A DNA stretch of 17,981 nt. Source: Candidatus Omnitrophota bacterium. GTDB lineage: Bacteria > Omnitrophota > Gorgyraeia > JABMRN01. Under the pieces are notes generated by a model, which worked only from the letters and a program-made list of their open reading frames with translations, was not told the origin of the DNA and did not search any database. This document shows, in pieces, positions 6,754 to 14,127 of the stretch. The stretch lies in NCBI GenBank assembly GCA_028702395.1, contig JAQVOV010000019.1, positions 1 to 17,981 of the forward strand, in the 5' to 3' direction. Within the stretch, counting starts at the first letter, position 1; the number at the start of each line of letters is the position of its first letter. The translations under genes were made by a program, and so were the position numbers.

Positions 6754-7632
6754 ATGCAAGAATTGATAACACAGTTTTTAGATTATATAGTGGTTGAGAG
6801 AGGGCTTAGTCATAATACTGTACTTAGTTACGGTGAAGATCTTAAAAAGTTCTCTCAGTATTTTAAACATAAGCAAATAGAACAGATCAAAAGATCTGAT
6901 ATAACGGAATTCATGATGTTCCTTAAGGATTCAGGACTTTCTTCTAACTCGATCTCCAGGGCAGTCGTTGCAGTAAAAGTTTTTTTTAGATTTCTCATGA
7001 CAGAAAGGATCTTAAAGAAAAACTTTACTGATGTAGTAGACTCTCCTAAGCTAATAAGGCCATTGCCGGAAGTTTTAACGGCAAATGAAGTGGATGATCT
7101 TTTGAAAGCACCTGATGCACGAGATTGGATGGGTTCCAGAGATAAAGCTGCGCTTGAAGTCCTTTATGCAACAGGTTTTAGAATATCAGAGCTTTCAGGA
7201 TTACTTATAAGTAATGTTAATTTGGATATTGGTTTTTTGAAATGTTTAGGTAAAGGCGGAAAAGAACGTATTGTTCCTGTGGGAAGTTCAGCAAAAGAAT
7301 ATTTACAGAAATATCTGGATAAAGTTAGGCCTAAGCTCATTAAAAAAACAGGAGATGATCATGTTTTTCTATCAAGATTAGGGAAAAGATTATCAAGACA
7401 GTCTTTTTGGAAAATGATCAAAAAATATGCCTCTTTAGCAGATATAAAAAAAGAGATCACGCCTCATACATTACGGCATTCTTTTGCAACTCATTTACTG
7501 GAAAGAGGGGCTGATCTAAGGAGTGTTCAGGAAATGTTAGGACATGCTAATATTTCAACAACACAATTATATACGCACATTAATAAAGAAAGGTTAAAGG
7601 GTATTCATAAGAAGTTTCATCCGAGGGGATAA
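6754..7632 (+). CDS. xerD: Site-specific tyrosine recombinase XerD
   Basis: The product has 292 residues, a normal Xer length. Xer recombinases resolve chromosome dimers at dif together with FtsK, which is also encoded in this window. The N-terminal SAM-like DNA-binding domain spans about 1-85 (FLDYIVVERGLSHNTVLSYGEDL). The catalytic domain carries all six expected residues: Arg143 (ATGFRISEL), Lys167 (LGKGGKERIVP), His238 and Arg241 (HTLRHSFATHLL), His264 (LGHANIST) and nucleophile Tyr273 (TQLYTH). The C-terminal segment ERLKGIHKKFHPRG resembles XerD more than XerC. The start is set by GGAG at 6740-6743. No integrase-like arm-binding domain or phage genes are nearby, so this is a housekeeping Xer rather than a mobile-element integrase. 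Confidence 0.93.
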   Translation: MQELITQFLDYIVVERGLSHNTVLSYGEDLKKFSQYFKHKQIEQIKRSDITEFMMFLKDSGLSSNSISRAVVAVKVFFRFLMTERILKKNFTDVVDSPKLIRPLPEVLTANEVDDLLKAPDARDWMGSRDKAALEVLYATGFRISELSGLLISNVNLDIGFLKCLGKGGKERIVPVGSSAKEYLQKYLDKVRPKLIKKTGDDHVFLSRLGKRLSRQSFWKMIKKYASLADIKKEITPHTLRHSFATHLLERGADLRSVQEMLGHANISTTQLYTHINKERLKGIHKKFHPRG

Positions 7633-7647
7633 CCGAGTTAATAGGGG

Positions 7648-7769
7648 TTAGTGATTAGAAACTAGTAACTAGTGACTAGGATTAATTGATCTTAATATAA
7701 AATTTGTTTTAAACGAAATATCTTTAAATCAATTTTTCTAGTTACTAGTCACTAATCACTAGTTACTAA
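7648..7769 (+). repeat. Gap F: word-arm palindrome (AACTAGT type), no recognisable core
   Basis: The left arm 7648-7679 and right arm 7738-7769 are each made of repeated ACTAGTNACTAGTNA words and are complementary in several registers. The 58-nt middle (7680-7737) is AT-rich and lacks the GGTCCTGAATGAG core seen in the other gaps. It has only a weak ATTAATTGAT/ATCAATT pairing. The element ends just before the rbfA ribosome binding site. Confidence 0.85.
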
Positions 7770-7788
7770 ATGTTATATAGGAGGAAAA

Positions 7789-8301
7789 ATGAGCAGAAGA
7801 ACAGAACGAGTAGCAGAAGCTATCAGAAGAGAAGCGGGATTGATAATCAGTGAACAATTAAGGGACCCAAGAATTGGTTTTGTTACAGTTACCAAAGCAA
7901 CTATATCCGACGATCTTAGAAATGCAACTATTTATTATAGTGTATTAGGAGGGAAAAAACAAAAAGATAGGGCGCGTCATGGTCTTAAAAGTGCACATAA
8001 TTATATTAGAGGGGAAATAAGTAATAGATTAGGGATCAGATATGCCCCAGAGATATTTTTCAAAGAAGATGATACCTGGGAGAAAACAGAAGAGATAAAT
8101 AGAACATTCAAAAGGATCGAAAATGAAAGGCAAACAGAGGAAGATGAGTTTTCGGAAAATGATGAATTATCTGAAGAAGATGAGATTTCCAAAGAGGATG
8201 AACTGTCTGATGAAGATGAACGATCCGATGCAAATGAACTATCTGAAGATAATCAACGATATGAAGATTATGAGCGATCAGATGACGATGAACAAGATTA
8301 A
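7789..8301 (+). CDS. rbfA: Ribosome-binding factor A with acidic repeat tail
   Basis: The product has 170 residues. RbfA is a KH-fold protein that helps mature the 30S subunit and 16S rRNA 5' end. The usual domain fills residues 1 to about 115: RTERVAEAIRREAGLIISEQLRDPRIGFVTVTK, then DLRNATIYYSVLG, ending at EEINRTFKRIENE where most relatives stop. About 55 further residues form a strongly acidic tail built of a six-residue repeat, listed separately. AGGAGG (7779-7784) lies 4 nt before the ATG, a tight spacing. The gene is upstream of nrnA and truB, the common bacterial order, and is separated from both neighbours by palindromic repeats. The core identity is firm; the role of the tail is unknown. 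Confidence 0.93.
   Translation: MSRRTERVAEAIRREAGLIISEQLRDPRIGFVTVTKATISDDLRNATIYYSVLGGKKQKDRARHGLKSAHNYIRGEISNRLGIRYAPEIFFKEDDTWEKTEEINRTFKRIENERQTEEDEFSENDELSEEDEISKEDELSDEDERSDANELSEDNQRYEDYERSDDDEQD
8143..8298 (+). repeat. 18-nt tandem repeat coding for acidic hexapeptides in rbfA
   Basis: Eight consecutive 18-nt units begin at 8143, 8161, 8179, 8197, 8215, 8233, 8251 and 8269, followed by a 12-nt partial unit. They encode DEFSEN, DELSEE, DEISKE, DELSDE, DERSDA, NELSED, NQRYED, YERSDD and DEQD. Units vary at synonymous and non-synonymous sites, so the array is not newly made. Confidence 0.93.
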
Positions 8302-8324
8302 TGATTTATTTATCTGAAATAGAT

Positions 8325-8437
8325 AGTTATCTGTTATCTGTAATCTGTTATATGTTTTTGAAGGTTCTGGAAAGGGTTTTTAAAAACAGTGTTTAGGATC
8401 ATCATTTACACAGACAGATAACACATAACAGATAACT
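8325..8437 (+). repeat. Gap G: word-arm palindrome (TTATCTG type)
   Basis: The left arm 8325-8354 and right arm 8410-8437 are near reverse complements (AGTTATCTGTTAT words). The left core TTTGAAGGTTCTGGAAAGG is at 8357-8375 and the right core AAAAACAGTGTTTAGGATC at 8382-8400, with only 6 nt between. This is one of the cleanest copies in the window and should fold into a single long hairpin. Confidence 0.88.
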
Positions 8438-8458
8438 AGAAATAGGAGGTAACTCGGG

Positions 8459-9421
8459 ATGGATATAGTAAAGCATATAAAAAACAAGAAAACTTTTTTG
8501 ATCACAACTCATGTTGCACCTGATGGAGATGCAATATGCAGTGAACTTGCTATCAGCTACTTGTTAGAAAAACTAGGTAAAAAAGTTTTTATCATCAATG
8601 ATAATGTAGTACCTGATCACTATAAGTTCCTTAATGGCATTGAAAAAATAAAGACCTTCGAAGAATATAAAAAAGAGGATTTTGATGCCGTAGTGATCGT
8701 TGATTGTCCTACTCTTGAAAGAATAGGACGAGTTAAGGATCTTTTAAAAGAGCATTATATCATTAATATAGATCATCACATATCAAATGAGGATTTCGCA
8801 GATGTTAGTTTTGTGGAGCCTCAAGCAAGTTCATCAGCAGAGGTCATATACAATATGTATAAACAGCTAGGCATTGGTTTTAATAAAGATATAGCGACTT
8901 ACATATATATTGCAATGCTTACTGATACAGGTTCATTTAATTATAGTAATACAAATGGACAAACACATAATATCGTTGCAGAGTTATTGAGCTTTGGAAT
9001 AGAGCCCTATGATATTTCAGTGAAGGTTTATGCAAGTAAGAGACTTTGTGATATAAGACTTCTGGGAATGGTCCTTGAAACTTTGGATGTTGAATTCAAA
9101 GGGACATTAGCTTATATGATATGCACAAAAGAAATGATAGATAAAAGCGGAAGTGACATTTCAGCAACAGAAAATTTTGTTAATTATGCCAGAGAAGTGA
9201 AAACAGCGAAAGTAGGACTTTTTATAAGACAAAACACAGATGACACAAACATCTATAAGGTCAGTATTCGAACTAAAGATGATATAAGTGCAACAAATAT
9301 CGCAAATACTTTTGGAGGCGGAGGACATATCCATGCTGCTGGTTGTACTATAAAAGGATCGCTTAAAGAAGTTAAAAAAACTTTGTTTAAAGCGGTTGAA
9401 AAAGAGTTTGGCAGGAAGTAA
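8459..9421 (+). CDS. nrnA: Bifunctional oligoribonuclease / pAp phosphatase
   Basis: The product has 320 residues, the normal length for NrnA, a DHH-DHHA1 phosphoesterase that degrades nanoRNAs and dephosphorylates pAp in the cytoplasm. The DHH domain shows HVAPDGDA (His18, Asp22, Asp24), Asp82 in VIVDCP, the DHH triad at 105-107 (NIDHHISN) and Asp156 (LTDTGSFNYSNT). The DHHA1 domain carries the substrate loop FGGGGHIHAAG at 285-295. AGGAGGT (8444-8450) is an excellent ribosome binding site 8 nt before the ATG. Its place between rbfA and truB is common in bacteria and links short-RNA turnover with the translation genes. Confidence 0.95.
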   Translation: MDIVKHIKNKKTFLITTHVAPDGDAICSELAISYLLEKLGKKVFIINDNVVPDHYKFLNGIEKIKTFEEYKKEDFDAVVIVDCPTLERIGRVKDLLKEHYIINIDHHISNEDFADVSFVEPQASSSAEVIYNMYKQLGIGFNKDIATYIYIAMLTDTGSFNYSNTNGQTHNIVAELLSFGIEPYDISVKVYASKRLCDIRLLGMVLETLDVEFKGTLAYMICTKEMIDKSGSDISATENFVNYAREVKTAKVGLFIRQNTDDTNIYKVSIRTKDDISATNIANTFGGGGHIHAAGCTIKGSLKEVKKTLFKAVEKEFGRK

Positions 9422-9422
9422 T

Positions 9423-9534
9423 AGTTCAGCTGTCAGCCATTAGCTATCAGCAAAAGAACGTTCTGAAATCAGTTTTTAAACTTCTTTTAGGACGATCCAT
9501 AAACTGACAGCTGAACACTGATAGCTGTAAGCTA
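9423..9534 (+). repeat. Gap H: word-arm palindrome (AGCTATCAG type)
   Basis: The left arm 9423-9451 and right arm 9503-9534 are made of AGCTGTCAG/AGCTATCAG words and their complements. The left core AAAGAACGTTCTGAAATCAG is at 9453-9472 and the right core TTTTAGGACGATCC ends at 9498. The element occupies nearly the whole gap between nrnA and truB. Confidence 0.85.
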
Positions 9535-9555
9535 AAATCCCATTAACGGAGTAAA

Positions 9556-10257
9556 ATGAAGCAAGGAAAAGATACTATTACCCGAGGAATATTATTGGTC
9601 GATAAACCAAAAGGTTTGACAAGTCATGATGTTGTATATAGGATAAGAAGGAAGTTTGAGTTCAAAAAAGTGGGTCATACGGGTACATTGGATCCTATGG
9701 CAACAGGATTATTGGTCATTTTAATAGGAAAAGAAATGACGAGAAGATCTCAGGAGCTTTCGGCAGATGACAAAACATATGAAGCTGTTTTTACTTTTGG
9801 AATAGAAACTGATAGTGCTGATGCAATGGGAACAGTGATCTCTCAAAAAACCGTTGATATAACAGACAAAGATATTGTAAATATTTTAGAACGATTTAAA
9901 GGGGAGATATCCCAAGTTCCTCCAATGTTCTCCGCTAAAAAACATAAAGGAAAAAAACTTTATGAATATGCAAGAGAAGGGCAGACTGTCAAAGTTGAGC
10001 CAAAAAAAGTAGTTATTTATAAGTTTGAAGCCGATTCTTTTAATTTACCAGAAGTAAGTTTTACAGTAAAATGCTCAAAAGGAACATTTATCAGGCAACT
10101 TGCCGCAGATATTGGCAAAGAGTTAGGTTGTGGAGCACATCTTTCTGCCTTAAGAAGAACGCAAGCAGGAGAGTATGATATCAAAGATTCAATTGCTTTA
10201 GATAAGATCCTAGAGATGAGTAAAGATGAGATTGTTGGTAAACTGATAACAATATAA
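9556..10257 (+). CDS. truB: tRNA pseudouridine(55) synthase, short form
   Basis: The product has 233 residues. TruB makes pseudouridine 55 in the T-loop of tRNAs. The signature GHTGTLDPMATGLL contains the catalytic Asp46. GILLVDKPKGLTSHDVV near the start and KGTFIRQLAADIGKELGCGAHLSALRRTQAGEY further on are the other conserved blocks. The protein ends at about the point where the catalytic domain stops, so the C-terminal PUA-like domain of longer TruB proteins is missing. The reading frame shows no sign of a break, so this looks like a natural short form. GGAG (9548-9551) lies only 4 nt from the ATG. It sits in the usual rbfA-truB-ribF-rpsO-pnp order. Confidence 0.95.
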   Translation: MKQGKDTITRGILLVDKPKGLTSHDVVYRIRRKFEFKKVGHTGTLDPMATGLLVILIGKEMTRRSQELSADDKTYEAVFTFGIETDSADAMGTVISQKTVDITDKDIVNILERFKGEISQVPPMFSAKKHKGKKLYEYAREGQTVKVEPKKVVIYKFEADSFNLPEVSFTVKCSKGTFIRQLAADIGKELGCGAHLSALRRTQAGEYDIKDSIALDKILEMSKDEIVGKLITI

Positions 10258-10420
10258 GTAAAAAGGCAAAAGGAAGGAATGTCCTGGATTGAGCTACGCG
10301 TAGCGAGCTGCGAAATAGAGAACGGTCCTGAATGAGATTTTAGTAGGGGCGTATTGCAATACGCCCCTACTAAGAAAAAAGAAAAGATTCCACAATGATA
10401 ACAGATTTTTTACTTTTTCC
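10258..10420 (+). repeat. Gap I: composite word-arm element, copy 2
   Basis: It has the same module order as the gap before ligA. A short GTAAAAG arm (10258-10273) is followed by core AAGGAATGTCCTGGATTGAG (10274-10293) and a CGAGCT-word segment (10294-10314). Next come core AGAGAACGGTCCTGAATGAG (10317-10336), the 28-bp palindrome (10343-10370) and AGATTCCACAATGATAACAG from 10385. A shortened right arm closes it (10406-10420). The arms are shorter than in copy 1, while the centre is almost unchanged. Confidence 0.88.
10343..10370. repeat. Perfect 28-bp palindrome, copy 2
   Basis: Identical to 3183-3210 (half-site GTAGGGGCGTATTG). The flanks are also alike: ATGAGATTTT(A/C) on the left and an A-rich AAGAAA stretch on the right, so the conserved unit is larger than the palindrome. 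Confidence 0.95.
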
Positions 10421-10437
10421 TTGGAGTGTAATGACAA
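10421..10437 (+). promoter_or_regulatory. Ribosome binding site of ribF at a repeat boundary
   Basis: CCTTGGAG ends at 10426, placing GGAG 11 nt before ATG 10438. An earlier ATG at 10431 is out of frame. As before ligA and xerD, the Shine-Dalgarno sequence follows directly on the palindrome's right arm. Confidence 0.65.
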
Positions 10438-11364
10438 ATGAAACGAATAAAGTTCAATAAAAACAAAAAAGGCATATTCCTATCGATCGGTAATTTTGAC
10501 GGAGTTCATTTAGGACATCAGAAGATCCTCAAAGAGCTTTTAAAAAAGGCAGTCAATAAAGATGTTGAAAAAGCAGTTCTTACTTTTTATCCTCATCCTG
10601 TTAAGGTTCTTTCTCCTAAGAAAACACCACACTTGTTGACCTCTTTAAGACACAAAATGAATATGCTTTTTGATATAGGAATTGATAATGTGTACGTATT
10701 GGAATTCAATAAAAAACTTTCGAAAATAACACCGGATGATTTCATAGAACATGTTGTAAAGGATAGACTAAATGTTTCAGAACTTTTTGTTGGAGAGAAT
10801 TTTGCTATAGGTGATAAGGAAAAGGGAAATATAAAAAAAATCGAGCAAAGTTTCAAAGAAAACGGCATTAAAGTAAATGTGATAAAAAACAGAAAGATAA
10901 AAGGAAAATCTGTAAGTAGCACAAGAATAAGAGAAAACGTTTTAGCTGGTAAAATAAAAGAGGCAGAGAAACTGCTTGGTAAAAAATATAGTATTTTAGG
11001 AACAGTTATAAGAGGCGAAGGGATCGGAAGAAAGATAGGGTTTCCAACCGCTAATATAGAGCCTTATAATGAGATAATCCCTCTTTTGGGTGTTTATATC
11101 GTGAAGGTCCTTTTGAATGAAAAATGGTATAAAGGCCTAGTTAATATAGGGTACAGACCTACTGTTAAAGGCAAGAAGAAAACAATAGAGGTTCATATCC
11201 TTAATTTCGAAAATGATATATATGGGAAGGATATAGAAATATTTTTCTTGAAAAGATTACGCATGGAGAAACATTTTAAACATATTGATAATTTAAGGAT
11301 CCAAATAAAAAAAGATATAAAAAAGGCCTTGGCATTTAATGATACAGTGCCTTTTAGAGATTAA
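10438..11364 (+). CDS. ribF: Bifunctional riboflavin kinase / FAD synthetase
   Basis: The product has 308 residues, the normal bifunctional length. It phosphorylates riboflavin to FMN and adenylates FMN to FAD in the cytoplasm. The N-terminal nucleotidyltransferase domain shows GNFDGVHLGHQ at 18-28, then LTFYPHPVKVL and a VSSTRIRENVLAGKI-like string near its end. The C-terminal kinase domain starts near residue 180 and has GEGIGRKIGFPTANI (FPTAN at 202-206), GVYIVKV and GLVNIGYRPTVKGKKKTIEVHI. The N-terminus is slightly shorter than in many relatives, but no key motif is lost. It lies between truB and rpsO, its usual neighbours. Confidence 0.96.
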   Translation: MKRIKFNKNKKGIFLSIGNFDGVHLGHQKILKELLKKAVNKDVEKAVLTFYPHPVKVLSPKKTPHLLTSLRHKMNMLFDIGIDNVYVLEFNKKLSKITPDDFIEHVVKDRLNVSELFVGENFAIGDKEKGNIKKIEQSFKENGIKVNVIKNRKIKGKSVSSTRIRENVLAGKIKEAEKLLGKKYSILGTVIRGEGIGRKIGFPTANIEPYNEIIPLLGVYIVKVLLNEKWYKGLVNIGYRPTVKGKKKTIEVHILNFENDIYGKDIEIFFLKRLRMEKHFKHIDNLRIQIKKDIKKALAFNDTVPFRD

Positions 11365-11490
11365 TTAAAGACATGTCATATATGTAATAGTCTGTTAAGA
11401 AAATAAAGAAAAAGGTCTGGTTTCTTCCCAAAATGTCCCTCTGCCTAAATAGCATAAGATCAAATAATAAAATGAATATTATTTTTTTTC

Positions 11491-11520
11491 TTGCATATAA
11501 TAATATAATATGATAACATA
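11491..11520 (+). promoter_or_regulatory. Candidate rpsO promoter
   Basis: A very AT-rich stretch contains two perfect TATAAT strings (11496-11501 and 11504-11509), preceded by a T-run (11482-11489). No good -35 hexamer is present at the normal distance, so the exact box is uncertain. The stretch is suitably placed about 150 nt ahead of rpsO, leaving room for the structured leader. The part of the gap before it (11365-11490) holds nothing I recognise and, unlike other gaps, no word-arm palindrome. Confidence 0.35.
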
Positions 11521-11554
11521 CCCACCTAAAATTGATTCAAAAGTGAGTCATGTA

Positions 11555-11661
11555 TTAGAGAATACTGTGCCATGAGTCTGCTGATAAAAACTTAATAGAC
11601 AGTATTTTCAAATAGAAACAGTATAAAAACAAAAGACAAGACACAATAGGAGGAAAATAAA
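11555..11661 (+). promoter_or_regulatory. Structured rpsO leader with two alternative pairings
   Basis: AATACTGT (11561-11568) can pair with ACAGTATT (11599-11606), giving an 8-bp stem. It can alternatively pair with ACAGTAT (11618-11624), which lies closer to the start codon. S15 is known to repress its own mRNA through leader structures in several bacteria, so a regulatory switch is plausible. That this leader binds S15 is inference. Confidence 0.4.
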
Positions 11662-11931
11662 TTGAATCTTGCAAAGGAAAAAAAAGAAGAAATAGTAACC
11701 GGTTTCAGCAAGCATGCTAAAGACACAGGGTCTTGTGCAGTGCAGATAGCTTTATTAACTGAAAAGATAAATGAGCTTACAGAGCATTTTAAAATTTTCA
11801 AAAAAGATTACCAATCAAGAAGAGGTCTTCTAAGACATGTAAGTCAGCGAAGGAAATTGTTGAATTATCTTAAAAAGACAAAAAATGAAGAATATGAAGA
11901 GTTAATAAAAAAATTAAATATCAGAAAATAA
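11662..11931 (+). CDS. rpsO: 30S ribosomal protein S15
   Basis: The product has 89 residues, the standard length. S15 binds 16S rRNA early in assembly of the 30S platform. The signature DYQSRRGLLRHVSQRRKLLNYL (residues 54-75, shown with the SRRGLL core) is clear; the usual HH before SRRGLL is YQ here. The N-terminal helix (KEKKEEIVTGFSKHAKDTGSCAVQIALLTEKINELTEHF) is normal for the family. The start codon is TTG, supported by a strong AGGAGG at 11648-11653 with 8-nt spacing and by the family N-terminus. rpsO-pnp is a classic pair, here separated by 17 nt. Confidence 0.96.
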   Translation: MNLAKEKKEEIVTGFSKHAKDTGSCAVQIALLTEKINELTEHFKIFKKDYQSRRGLLRHVSQRRKLLNYLKKTKNEEYEELIKKLNIRK

Positions 11932-11948
11932 TCAAGAATAGGAAAATT

Positions 11949-14054
11949 ATGGAAAAGAAAATAGAAATAGGTCTAGGGGACAAGAAAATAGGACTCGAAA
12001 CTGGAAAGTTGGCAAAACAAGCAGATGGGGCAGTTATTATAAGTATGGGAGGAACTGTTGTGCTTGTTACAGCTGTTGCTTCAAAAGGAGCAAAAGAAGG
12101 GTCAGATTTTTTCCCTCTTACAGTAGAATACCAAGAAAGAACATATGCAGCAGGAAAGATCCCTGGAGGATTCTTTAAAAGAGAAGGAAAACCTCCTGAG
12201 AGTTCAGTTCTTACATCACGATTGATAGATAGACCTATAAGACCGCTTTTTCCGGATGGTATGATGAATGATGTGCAGGTTATAGCACTTGTATTATCTT
12301 ATGATGGCGAAAATGAACCGGATATACTGGCTATGAACGGGGCTTCTGCAGCATTATGTATATCAGATATCCCTTTTAATGGACCTATTGCAAGTGTCAG
12401 AATTGGAAGAATAAACGGACAATTTATTATAAATCCTATTTTTTCTGAAATAGCTAAAAGTGATATGGATATTGTTTTAGTTGGAACAAAAGACAAGATA
12501 CTTATGATCGAAGCTGGTGCTTCTGAAGTTGAAGAGGCTGAAGTTATTAAAGCAATAAACTTTGGAAGGTCCTTCTTTGATGTTATTATTGATGCACAAG
12601 AAAAATTTGCAAAAGAATGCGGAAAAACTAAAAGAACAGATATATCTTTCATGGAAATTCCGGAAAAGCTTTATGAAGATATAAAAAGTAAAAACGCAGA
12701 CAAGATCAAGGAAATAATTCTTTTAGGTTCAAAAGAGAAAATGAATGAATCTATGGATGCATTAAAAGCAGCCTTAGTAGAACAATACATTATCGAAGAT
12801 GGTGAATATAAACAGTCAGATATCAGTGCTGTTCTATATAAACTTGAGAAAGCTATTGTAAGAGATTATATGCTTGAAACTGGTAAACGTGTTGATAATA
12901 GAGGTTCTGATGAAATACGAAAAGTTACATGTGAAACAGGCGTTTTACCAAGAACTCATGGTTCTTGTGTATTTACTAGAGGACAAACTCAAGCTTTAGC
13001 TGTTGCAACACTTGGAACAGCTTCAGATGAACAGATCATAGATGCACTTTCAGGTGAAGCTAAAAAAGCTTTTATGCTTCATTATAATTTCCCGCCGTTC
13101 AGTGTTGGAGAGGCAAAATTCCTAAGAGGTCCTGGAAGACGTGAAATAGGACATGGTGCTCTTGCTGAAAGGGCATTAGCTGCTGTTATGCCTGTAAAAG
13201 AGGTTTTTCCTTACACAGTAAGACTTGTTTCTGACATACTTGAATCAAATGGCTCAAGTTCTATGGCAACAGTATGTGGAAGTTCTCTTGCACTTATGGA
13301 TGCAGGTGTGCCTATAAAAGCACCTGTTTCAGGTATAGCTATGGGTTTGGTCATAAAAGATGATAAACATATGATACTTACTGATATAGCAGGTGTTGAA
13401 GATCACTTTGGGGATATGGATTTTAAAGTTGCTGGTACGAGAAAAGGTGTAACAGCAATACAGCTTGATATGAAGATAGAAGGCTTCGGAATGGATCTTC
13501 TTGAAAAAGCTTTTGAGCAAGCAAAAGGTGCAAGATTTAGATTATTGGATATAATGGAAAAAGAACTTAGCGAACCAAGAAAAGAAATGTCAGCATATGC
13601 TCCAAGAATAAAAAGCTTCAAGATAAGAACAGATAAAATAAAAGATGTTATAGGGCCTGGCGGAAAGATGATCAAAAAGATCGTAGCTGATACAGGTGTT
13701 GATGTCAATATCAGTGATGATGGAACCGTTAATGTTGCTACAAATGATTCTGAAGCTATGAAAAGAGCACTTAAAATGATAAATGATATAGTTGCTGAAG
13801 CAGAGCCTGGAAAAATATACGATGGAATAATAACGCGTATAATGAATTTCGGTGCTTTTTGTGAATACCTTCCTGGAAAAGAAGGCCTTGTACATATTTC
13901 AGAATTAAGTGATGGTTTCATAAAGAACGTTACAGATGTTGTAAAAGAAGGTGACGCTGTAAAAGTTAAATGTATAGAGGTAGATGGTCAGGGAAGAGTT
14001 AACCTAAGTATGAAGCAAGCTCAACAGCCTGAAGAAACTAACGAATCTGAATAA
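11949..14054 (+). CDS. pnp: Polyribonucleotide nucleotidyltransferase (PNPase)
   Basis: The product has 701 residues, the usual full length. PNPase degrades RNA 3' to 5' by phosphorolysis as a trimer in the cytoplasm. In order: first RNase PH-like domain (YQERTYAAGKIPGGFFKREG, SRLIDRPIRPLFP), an all-helical linker (about 145-230) and a second RNase PH domain. The latter holds FTRGQTQALAV, the LRGPGRREIGHGALAERAL-type loop and the catalytic aspartates Asp485 and Asp491 in EDHFGDMDFKVAGT. A KH domain follows at about 555-612 (VIGPGGKMIKKI), then an S1 domain at about 620-690 (GAFCEYLPGKEGLVHISEL). AGGA (11940-11943) precedes the ATG. All domains are intact. It is followed by a strong stem-loop. 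Confidence 0.97.
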   Translation: MEKKIEIGLGDKKIGLETGKLAKQADGAVIISMGGTVVLVTAVASKGAKEGSDFFPLTVEYQERTYAAGKIPGGFFKREGKPPESSVLTSRLIDRPIRPLFPDGMMNDVQVIALVLSYDGENEPDILAMNGASAALCISDIPFNGPIASVRIGRINGQFIINPIFSEIAKSDMDIVLVGTKDKILMIEAGASEVEEAEVIKAINFGRSFFDVIIDAQEKFAKECGKTKRTDISFMEIPEKLYEDIKSKNADKIKEIILLGSKEKMNESMDALKAALVEQYIIEDGEYKQSDISAVLYKLEKAIVRDYMLETGKRVDNRGSDEIRKVTCETGVLPRTHGSCVFTRGQTQALAVATLGTASDEQIIDALSGEAKKAFMLHYNFPPFSVGEAKFLRGPGRREIGHGALAERALAAVMPVKEVFPYTVRLVSDILESNGSSSMATVCGSSLALMDAGVPIKAPVSGIAMGLVIKDDKHMILTDIAGVEDHFGDMDFKVAGTRKGVTAIQLDMKIEGFGMDLLEKAFEQAKGARFRLLDIMEKELSEPRKEMSAYAPRIKSFKIRTDKIKDVIGPGGKMIKKIVADTGVDVNISDDGTVNVATNDSEAMKRALKMINDIVAEAEPGKIYDGIITRIMNFGAFCEYLPGKEGLVHISELSDGFIKNVTDVVKEGDAVKVKCIEVDGQGRVNLSMKQAQQPEETNESE

Positions 14055-14072
14055 GGTAAAACAAAATATAAT

Positions 14073-14127
14073 AGGCTACCTTGGAAACGTCTTCTTTAAG
14101 ATCATCTTTCTAAGGTAGCCTTTTTAT
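14073..14127 (+). terminator. Intrinsic terminator after pnp
   Basis: AGGCTACCTTGGAAA (14073-14087) pairs with TTTCTAAGGTAGCCT (14107-14121), apart from one G-U, and the stem runs into TTTTTATT. The loop may pair further (TCTT with AAGA). It lies 19 nt after the pnp stop. The dut start is only about 25 nt downstream. Confidence 0.88.

Noticed and set aside
6754..7632. xerD as integrase of a mobile island carrying the repeats
   Set aside because: The protein has Xer length and a XerD-type C-terminus, with housekeeping neighbours and no attachment sites or cargo genes.
7648..7769. CRISPR array in the word-repeat gaps
   Set aside because: The words are contiguous or nearly so, occur as inverted pairs and lack unique spacers; no cas genes are nearby.
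8123..8317. Second plus-strand frame overlapping the rbfA repeat, Met/Lys-rich
   Set aside because: It is produced by reading the 18-nt repeat in another frame and has no ribosome binding site.
11491..11519. dif-like site for XerD/FtsK
   Set aside because: The AT-rich string superficially resembles dif, but the two 11-bp arms with a 6-nt centre cannot be aligned. No other convincing dif site was found.
13403..13921. Minus-strand open frame within pnp
   Set aside because: It lies opposite the conserved PNPase core, KH and S1 regions; it is an antisense shadow without family features.
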